Assembly (NCBI RefSeq): GCF_965221685.1
Contig: NZ_OZ244907.1
DNA: 64,000 nt
Direction: 5' to 3' (one strand)
Source: Palauibacter sp022826685
Lineage (GTDB): Bacteria; Gemmatimonadota; Gemmatimonadetes; Palauibacterales; Palauibacteraceae
Shown here: positions 59,237 to 64,000 of the stretch, piece by piece
How positions within the stretch are numbered: the first letter of the stretch is position 1
How the letters are laid out: the number at the start of each line of letters is the position of its first letter
Position numbers and translations under genes: made by a program
The notes under the pieces: generated by a model
Told to the model about the DNA's origin: nothing
Seen by the model: the letters and a program-made list of their open reading frames with translations, nothing else
Databases searched by the model: none

Positions 59237-60216
59237 GCGACGACAACTCGCGCCGGACCCCGCTGCCCTTCCCCGACCGGCCCGTCCTCTTCTTCGGCGG
59301 CAAGGGCGGGGTGGGGAAGACGACGATGGCGGCGGCCGCCGCGCTGGACATGGCGGCGCGCGGGCACCGGACGCTCCTCGTGTCCACGGACCCGGCGCAC
59401 TCCACCGCGGACGTGCTTCAGGCGGAGCTGGGAGACCGGCCGCGGAGGGTCGCCGACGGCTGCTGGGCCATGGAGGTGGACCCGGAGCGCGAGGCCGACC
59501 GCTACATCGACGCCGTCAAGGAGCGCGTCGCGTCCGCGGCCCCGCCCCGCCTCCTGGGCGAGGTCTACCGGCAGATCGACATCGCCCGCGTCTCCCCCGG
59601 CGCCGCCGAGTCCGCCCTCTTCGATCGTTTCACCCGCATCCTCGAGGACGAGGGCGGGGACTACGACCGGGTCGTCTTCGACACCGCCCCGACGGGACAG
59701 ACGCTCCGGCTTCTCTCTCTCCCCGAGTTGATGGCGACGTGGATCAGCGGACTCATCCAGCGGCGCAAGAAGATCGGTGCCCTGGCGCAGATGTGGAAGA
59801 ACGTCGCGGGCTCCGAGGAGGTCCCGACGCCGGAGAACGACCCGCTGCTCGGGGCGCTGGAGGCGCGGCGCGACCGCTTCCGTGCGGCGCGCCGAATCCT
59901 GACCGACCGCCGCCGGACCGCGTTCGTCTTCGTCGTGATCCCCGAGCGCCTGCCGATCTGGGAAACGGAGAAGGCGGTCGAGGCCCTCGCGAAACACGAC
60001 GTCCCGGTAGGCGCCATCGTCGTGAACCAGGTGCTCCCGGCGCCGGCCGCCGGGGCGGGCGACGATCCGTTCCTCGCCGCGAGGCGGGAACGTCAGGCCG
60101 CCTATCTTGCGAGGATCTCGCAGTCTCTCGGAGATTGGCCTGTCCTCCGCGTGGCCCTCCTCGACTCCGATCCGGTGGGGGTGGACGCTCTGAGGCGGAT
60201 TCCCGTCGAACGCTAG
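59230..60216 (+). CDS. ArsA/Get3-family (TRC40) ATPase
   Basis: The protein has 328 aa with the deviant Walker A GGKGGVGKTT (23-32), STDPAHST (switch I), DTAPTG (switch II) and a short A-loop region. It is a single-domain form, as in bacterial Get3-like proteins rather than the two-domain arsenite pump ATPase. It could target membrane proteins or chaperone clients, with the preceding cory-CC-star protein as partner. No ATG precedes the P-loop: TTG at 59230, seven bases before the cory stop codon, is chosen; CTG at 59233 and GTG at 59179 are alternatives. Confidence 0.88.
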   Translation: MLSDDNSRRTPLPFPDRPVLFFGGKGGVGKTTMAAAAALDMAARGHRTLLVSTDPAHSTADVLQAELGDRPRRVADGCWAMEVDPEREADRYIDAVKERVASAAPPRLLGEVYRQIDIARVSPGAAESALFDRFTRILEDEGGDYDRVVFDTAPTGQTLRLLSLPELMATWISGLIQRRKKIGALAQMWKNVAGSEEVPTPENDPLLGALEARRDRFRAARRILTDRRRTAFVFVVIPERLPIWETEKAVEALAKHDVPVGAIVVNQVLPAPAAGAGDDPFLAARRERQAAYLARISQSLGDWPVLRVALLDSDPVGVDALRRIPVER

Positions 60217-60251
60217 TCGATACCTGAAACGGACTGCTGGGAGGTAACACG

Positions 60252-62024
60252 ATGAGCGCGATCGTCCTGCTGGTGATTGGTCTCTCGGCGTTCCTGACCG
60301 GTGTCCTCATCTACTCGCGCTTCATCGCCGGCAGGGTCTTCAAGCTCGACCCCGACTTCGTCACGCCCGCGCACGAGTTCAAGGACGGCGTCGACTACGT
60401 GCCCACGAACAAGCACGTGCTCTTCGGGCACCACTTCACGTCGGTGGCCGGGGCCGCGCCCATCGTGGGACCCGCGATCGCCGTCATCTGGGGCTGGCTG
60501 CCCGCCTTCCTGTGGGTCGTGCTCGGGACGGTCTTCGCCGGGGCGGTGCACGACTTCAGCGCCCTGTGGATCTCGACCCGCCACAAGGGACGGTCGATCG
60601 GGACGCTGACGGAGTCCATCCTCGGCCAGCGTGCACGGGTCCTCTTCCTCCTCATCATCTTCTTCCTGCTCCTGATGGTGAACGCGGTGTTCGCCGTGAT
60701 CATCGCGAACCTGTTCATGGCGAACCCCGGCGCCGTGGTTCCGGTGTGGGGCTCGCTCGTTATCGCGCTCATCGTCGGGTTCCTCATCTACCGCACGGGG
60801 ACGGGGATCCTCATTCCATCGCTGGGAGCGCTGGCGACGCTGTACGTGCTCATCTGGTTCGGGCAGGACATGCCCTTCACGCTGCCGGACTTCATCGGCT
60901 TCAGCCCGACCGAGGCGCAACTCGCCGCGGCGGGAGGCGATGCGGCCGTGGCGGGAGAGGCGGCAGCGGCCGATGGGCGGCGCGTGGGATGGATCGCGAT
61001 CCTCTTCTCCTACACCTTCGTCGCCTCGGTCCTCCCCGTGTGGCTCCTCCTGCAGCCGCGCGACTACGTGAACGGGCACCAGCTATTCGTCGCGCTCGGG
61101 ATCATCAGCCTCGCCGTGCTCGTGGTGAACCCGGAGGTCGTGGCGCCCACGGTGAACACGGAACTGCCCGCCGACACGCCGGGCTGGCTGCCGCTCCTCT
61201 TCATCACGATCGCCTGCGGCGCGATCAGCGGCTTCCACGGCCTCGTCGCCTCGGGCACCTCATCCAAGCAGTTGGGGAAGGAGACGGACGCGCGCTACGT
61301 GGGCTACGGAGGGGCGATCGGTGAGGGAACGCTCGCCGTCACCTCGATCATCGCGTGTACGGCCGGCTTCGCGATCTACCTCAGCCGGGACGTGGGGGCG
61401 GCGCAGGGGCTCGTCCTCTGGCAGGAGCACTACAGCACTTTCGAGGCGGCAACGGCCGGCGCCACGACCGCGTTCGTCAACGGCGTTGGCGTGCTTGCGG
61501 CCGGTATCGGCATCCCCGAGAGCGTGGCGGTGATCTTCGCCTCCGTCGTCGTCATCAGCTTCGCCGCGACGACGCTGGATACCGCCATCCGACTGCAGCG
61601 CTACATCATCAGCGAACTCGGCGTCGAGTACAACGTGAAGGCGATCCAGAACCGCTGGGTGGCGACCGCGATCGCCGTCATCAGTTGCGCGGTCCTGGCG
61701 CTCTCCGCGGACCGCGGCGCCGGCGGCATGATGATCTGGCCGCTGTTCGGCACGACGAACCAGCTCCTCGCCGGGCTCACGCTCCTCATCGTGTCGCTCT
61801 TCCTGATGCGGCAGGGACGCCCCTTCTGGGTGACGATGATCCCGATGAGCTTCCTGCTGCTGATGACGACGTGGGCGATGGTCATCAACCTCGACCGCTT
61901 CTTCGGCACGAACCAGTGGCTGCTGCTCGTGATCGGGGCCGCGATCTTCATCCTCGAGATCTGGCTCCTGCTGGAGGGCGCCGCCGCCATCCGGAGAGTC
62001 CGCGCGGCGAGGGCTCAAGCGTAG
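60252..62024 (+). CDS. cstA: Carbon starvation protein CstA
   Basis: The protein has 590 aa with about 16 membrane segments. CstA signatures are present: TPAHEFKDGVDYVPTNKHVLFGHHFTSVAGAAPIVGPA near the N-terminus, VHDFSALWISTRHKG, and FHGLVASGTSSKQL in the middle. CstA is an inner-membrane transporter linked to peptide or pyruvate uptake under carbon limitation. A GGGAGGT site lies 6-7 nt before ATG. It ends the long plus-strand block rich in peptidases, so a peptide-uptake role fits. Confidence 0.95.
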   Translation: MSAIVLLVIGLSAFLTGVLIYSRFIAGRVFKLDPDFVTPAHEFKDGVDYVPTNKHVLFGHHFTSVAGAAPIVGPAIAVIWGWLPAFLWVVLGTVFAGAVHDFSALWISTRHKGRSIGTLTESILGQRARVLFLLIIFFLLLMVNAVFAVIIANLFMANPGAVVPVWGSLVIALIVGFLIYRTGTGILIPSLGALATLYVLIWFGQDMPFTLPDFIGFSPTEAQLAAAGGDAAVAGEAAAADGRRVGWIAILFSYTFVASVLPVWLLLQPRDYVNGHQLFVALGIISLAVLVVNPEVVAPTVNTELPADTPGWLPLLFITIACGAISGFHGLVASGTSSKQLGKETDARYVGYGGAIGEGTLAVTSIIACTAGFAIYLSRDVGAAQGLVLWQEHYSTFEAATAGATTAFVNGVGVLAAGIGIPESVAVIFASVVVISFAATTLDTAIRLQRYIISELGVEYNVKAIQNRWVATAIAVISCAVLALSADRGAGGMMIWPLFGTTNQLLAGLTLLIVSLFLMRQGRPFWVTMIPMSFLLLMTTWAMVINLDRFFGTNQWLLLVIGAAIFILEIWLLLEGAAAIRRVRAARAQA

Positions 62025-62040
62025 CCGACAGGCGCTTCGG

Positions 62041-62571
62041 TCAGGCGGCCAGGATGTCGCGGATGATCGCTTCGTGATGGCGGTGGTGGAGGTGGAGGAA
62101 GCGTAGCCATTCGGCCGGGGTGAAATGGCCCAGCACGTGGTGGGGCTGCGTGTGCCGGCACGCATCCAGTTCCGCCGCCTGCAAGGCGAGACGAGCCCCC
62201 AACCCGCGTAATTCCCGGAACCCGTCCTGCAGGTCGGCCCGTTCAAGGCCCGCCGGCCGCGTGAACTCCGGGGCGGGGCCCCGGCCGCGCGGAATGGAGC
62301 CGTAGGCGAGGAGCGACACGCCGATCTCGTGGGGAAGGTGCGCCCGGGCCTCCGGGTTTGGGCGGGACAGCGCGTCGACGACCCAGACCAGCACGTGCCG
62401 GTCGGCGAGGAACAGGTGTTCGAGGTGGTCCCGGACGCTCCACGCCGAGACGCCGAGCGTGACGGTGTCCAACCGCGCAGGGTCCGCCGCGTGCGCGAGG
62501 CAGCGGTCGAGACCCGCGCGGACCCCGGCAAGGGAGTCCTCGGTGCTGTAGGGATCCGAAAGACGATTCAC
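62041..62571 (-). CDS. DinB-superfamily (DinB_2-like) protein
   Basis: The protein has 176 aa, a four-helix bundle. Conserved His residues suited to a DinB metal site are in SVRDHLEHLFLADRH, and C-terminal LGHFTPAEWLRFLHLHHRHHEAI. The latter is typical of DinB_2/DUF1569 proteins, thiol- or metal-dependent enzymes or transferases of unknown role. GTG start at 62571 (MNRLSDPYS) is chosen as the first start after the stop of the upstream barrel gene. Its C-terminal side faces cstA, which is convergent 16 nt away. Confidence 0.8.
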   Translation of the reverse strand: MNRLSDPYSTEDSLAGVRAGLDRCLAHAADPARLDTVTLGVSAWSVRDHLEHLFLADRHVLVWVVDALSRPNPEARAHLPHEIGVSLLAYGSIPRGRGPAPEFTRPAGLERADLQDGFRELRGLGARLALQAAELDACRHTQPHHVLGHFTPAEWLRFLHLHHRHHEAIIRDILAA

Positions 62572-62600
62572 GCTGCTGCTGCGGACCGCGATCCTGCCGC

Positions 62601-64000
62601 CTACCAGTCCATGGAGAGGTTGAGCATCAGGCTGTTCGCCGGATCCGGACCGGCGCCGTAGGCGTTCCGGCCGGCTTCGACGTTCAGCCAGAGGCCCGAA
62701 CCGACGTTGAGACGTCCGCCCAGGTGGTAGCCATGGAGGCTCTGCCCCGATGTTTCGAGTGGCATCAGTGCTACCGGACCCTGGAAGTGGCCTCCACCGA
62801 ACTGTCCCGGACCCGGCTGTTCGGACAGCACCAGTCTCGCGTACGGCGTGAAGACGCCTCGGCCCGCCAGCGCGTCGATCCCGTATCCGACCTCCGCATC
62901 GACCCTCCGGCTGCCGTAACCGTAACCGTACCCGTTCGGCGTCAGCCCGGTCGCCCCCTGCGCCCACAGCCGCGCCAGGCCGCTCGCCGTCGATCCCCAC
63001 GAGGGGCTCACGCCGAGCGACAACCCCCGGCTTCCGCCCTGCGGGTTGAGGGTGAGGGATCCTCCGAGCCCCCACTCGTCGTAGTCGCTCTGTTCGTGGG
63101 CCACGAGCTTGCGGCCGTGCACGGAGATCGTGAGACCCCGCTCCAGATCGAGGAAGGTCAGGGCACCGCCCAGTTCCATGCCGAACCCGGTCTCCACGTC
63201 GCCCCCGTCGCGGCGCATGCCGACGCGAAGCTGCGGCTGGACCACCTCTCCTCCGGTGAGCGTGTATCCCGTCGAGGTTTCGAGCATCAGCCGCAGGCGA
63301 CTCACATCGGCGGTGAGTTCGCTCCGTCCCTCGACTTCCTCCGAGTTCATCTGCGCCACGAAGCCGTCCGACCGTAGCGCGAGCGTGAAGTCGCGCGGAT
63401 CGCCGGTCCCCACAAGCTCTCCGCGCGCCCCCAAGCCGACCATGCGCATTGAAATGTCGCTCGAGGGATCCTCCTCGCCGCCGCCCGAGAGGTCCAGTCG
63501 GCCGAACCCGTACCCGAGCACGCCCCAGAGCGAGAGCCGTTCGTTGAGCGCGAGCCGCGCGTACGGGAAGGCGCTCGTCAGCGATGTCGTCACGTCGCCG
63601 ACGTCATCTTCTCCGGCCCGTCCCAGTTCGAAGCCGCCCGATCCCATGCTGTGCGACAGGGCGAGCCCCGCGAGGACCGATCCGAACCGGTAGTCGGCCC
63701 CCAAGGCGGCCGTGACGACTTCGCCGTCGTGGAATCCGCCGTCACCGCCGCTGGAGAACCGCATCATCTCGCCGGCGCCCCACAGCGAGTAGTTGCCTCC
63801 GCCCCCCGCGTCCTGCCCGGGGGAAAGCTGGAAGGATGTCCCGCCCACGAGGCCGCCGACGGATGCGGGCAGGAATGCGGTGGGCGCCACGCGGCCGGCG
63901 CCGGCGGAGCCTGAACTCCCCCGGCCCAGCCCTGCGAAGCCGCCGAACAATCCGCCCTGAGCGTTCAGCGCTGCGAGATCGATCGTGCGCCCGCCGACCG
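62601..64000 (-). CDS. Autotransporter-like outer membrane beta-barrel (C-terminal part; N-terminus beyond window)
   Basis: An open frame runs from the right window edge to 62601, at least 466 residues. The first part (GGRTIDLAALNAQGGLFGGF) looks like the end of an exported passenger; the rest is beta-barrel sequence with alternating hydrophobic strands (DGEVVTAALGADYRFGSVLAGLAL, RLSLWGVLGYGFGRLDLSG, TPYARLVLSE) and terminates in LMLNLSMDW, an aromatic outer-membrane insertion signal. This fits an autotransporter translocator. Passenger type is outside the window; in related bacteria subtilisin-like passengers are common. A TTG at about 63950 is not considered the real start. Confidence 0.8.
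   Translation of the reverse strand, partial: VGGRTIDLAALNAQGGLFGGFAGLGRGSSGSAGAGRVAPTAFLPASVGGLVGGTSFQLSPGQDAGGGGNYSLWGAGEMMRFSSGGDGGFHDGEVVTAALGADYRFGSVLAGLALSHSMGSGGFELGRAGEDDVGDVTTSLTSAFPYARLALNERLSLWGVLGYGFGRLDLSGGGEEDPSSDISMRMVGLGARGELVGTGDPRDFTLALRSDGFVAQMNSEEVEGRSELTADVSRLRLMLETSTGYTLTGGEVVQPQLRVGMRRDGGDVETGFGMELGGALTFLDLERGLTISVHGRKLVAHEQSDYDEWGLGGSLTLNPQGGSRGLSLGVSPSWGSTASGLARLWAQGATGLTPNGYGYGYGSRRVDAEVGYGIDALAGRGVFTPYARLVLSEQPGPGQFGGGHFQGPVALMPLETSGQSLHGYHLGGRLNVGSGLWLNVEAGRNAYGAGPDPANSLMLNLSMDW

Noticed and set aside
1..64000. CRISPR arrays, insertion sequences, prophage genes, tRNA or rRNA genes
   Set aside because: No regularly spaced repeats, transposase or phage motifs, terminal inverted repeats, or tRNA/rRNA-like sequence were found by reading both strands; a covariance-model search would be needed to exclude small RNAs.

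Overview
High-GC bacterial chromosome, densely coded, with genes on both strands and no intergenic gap longer than about 155 bases. The combination of TonB-dependent outer-membrane receptors with carboxypeptidase-regulatory domains, GLPGLI and DUF4249 partner proteins, many Sec- or Tat-exported and lipoprotein hydrolases, a BlaI/M56 pair and many non-ATG starts points to Gemmatimonadota (inference; a host-associated or marine lineage would fit). I see no rRNA, tRNA, CRISPR array, insertion sequence or phage gene. Both outermost genes are cut by the window edge.

Layout. 1-2.8 kb: a partial exported serine hydrolase, then an HD-domain oxygenase candidate divergent from a gamma-butyrobetaine-hydroxylase-like Fe/2OG oxygenase; together they look like the TmpA/TmpB phosphonate pair. 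2.9-7.6 kb: an accessory-looking stretch with weaker GC bias at third codon positions, holding a hypothetical protein, a methyltransferase, an AAA/DUF4143 ATPase, a strikingly ERG6-like sterol C24-methyltransferase and a CPBP membrane protease. 7.7-17.8 kb: Tat-exported or amino-acid-related metabolism, with a degenerate aldo/keto reductase, two NicX/M29-like metalloenzymes coupled to a DAACS symporter, a Tat-exported alanine-racemase-like protein, a VapBC-type toxin-antitoxin pair, and an operon of BKACE enzyme, APC permease and Tat-exported class V aminotransferase. 18-25.5 kb: a hydroxyacyl-CoA-dehydrogenase-like protein, a BlaI/M56 regulatory pair with a clear promoter and two operators, a tannase-family esterase and a two-subunit molybdenum hydroxylase.

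25.5-36.9 kb: DUF5009 acyltransferase-like membrane protein, TonB receptor with GLPGLI partner, MATE exporter, MBL hydrolase, serine hydrolase, MarC, SRPBCC, DDAH-like hydrolase and a thioredoxin-fold protein. 36.9-42 kb (minus): M19 dipeptidase, two paralogous exported FAH-family proteins and an APC permease, probably one operon. 42-62 kb (plus): PxpABC 5-oxoprolinase, an M15-like/LysM protein, a TonB receptor with DUF4249 lipoprotein, a membrane-bound di-iron hydroxylase, serine hydrolase, quinohemoprotein PQQ protein, S9 peptidase, GGT-like lipoprotein and amidohydrolase with coupled stop/start codons, a second AAA/DUF4143 ATPase overlapping a cory-CC-star gene and an ArsA/Get3-like ATPase, and CstA. 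62-64 kb (minus): DinB-like protein and the C-terminal barrel of an autotransporter-like protein.

Functional theme (inference): scavenging of peptides, amino acids and derivatives. GGT-like protein, M19 dipeptidase, PxpABC, S9 peptidase, CstA and several amino-acid permeases could together form an extracellular-to-cytoplasmic gamma-glutamyl/peptide salvage route. The most unusual single gene is the sterol methyltransferase homologue.
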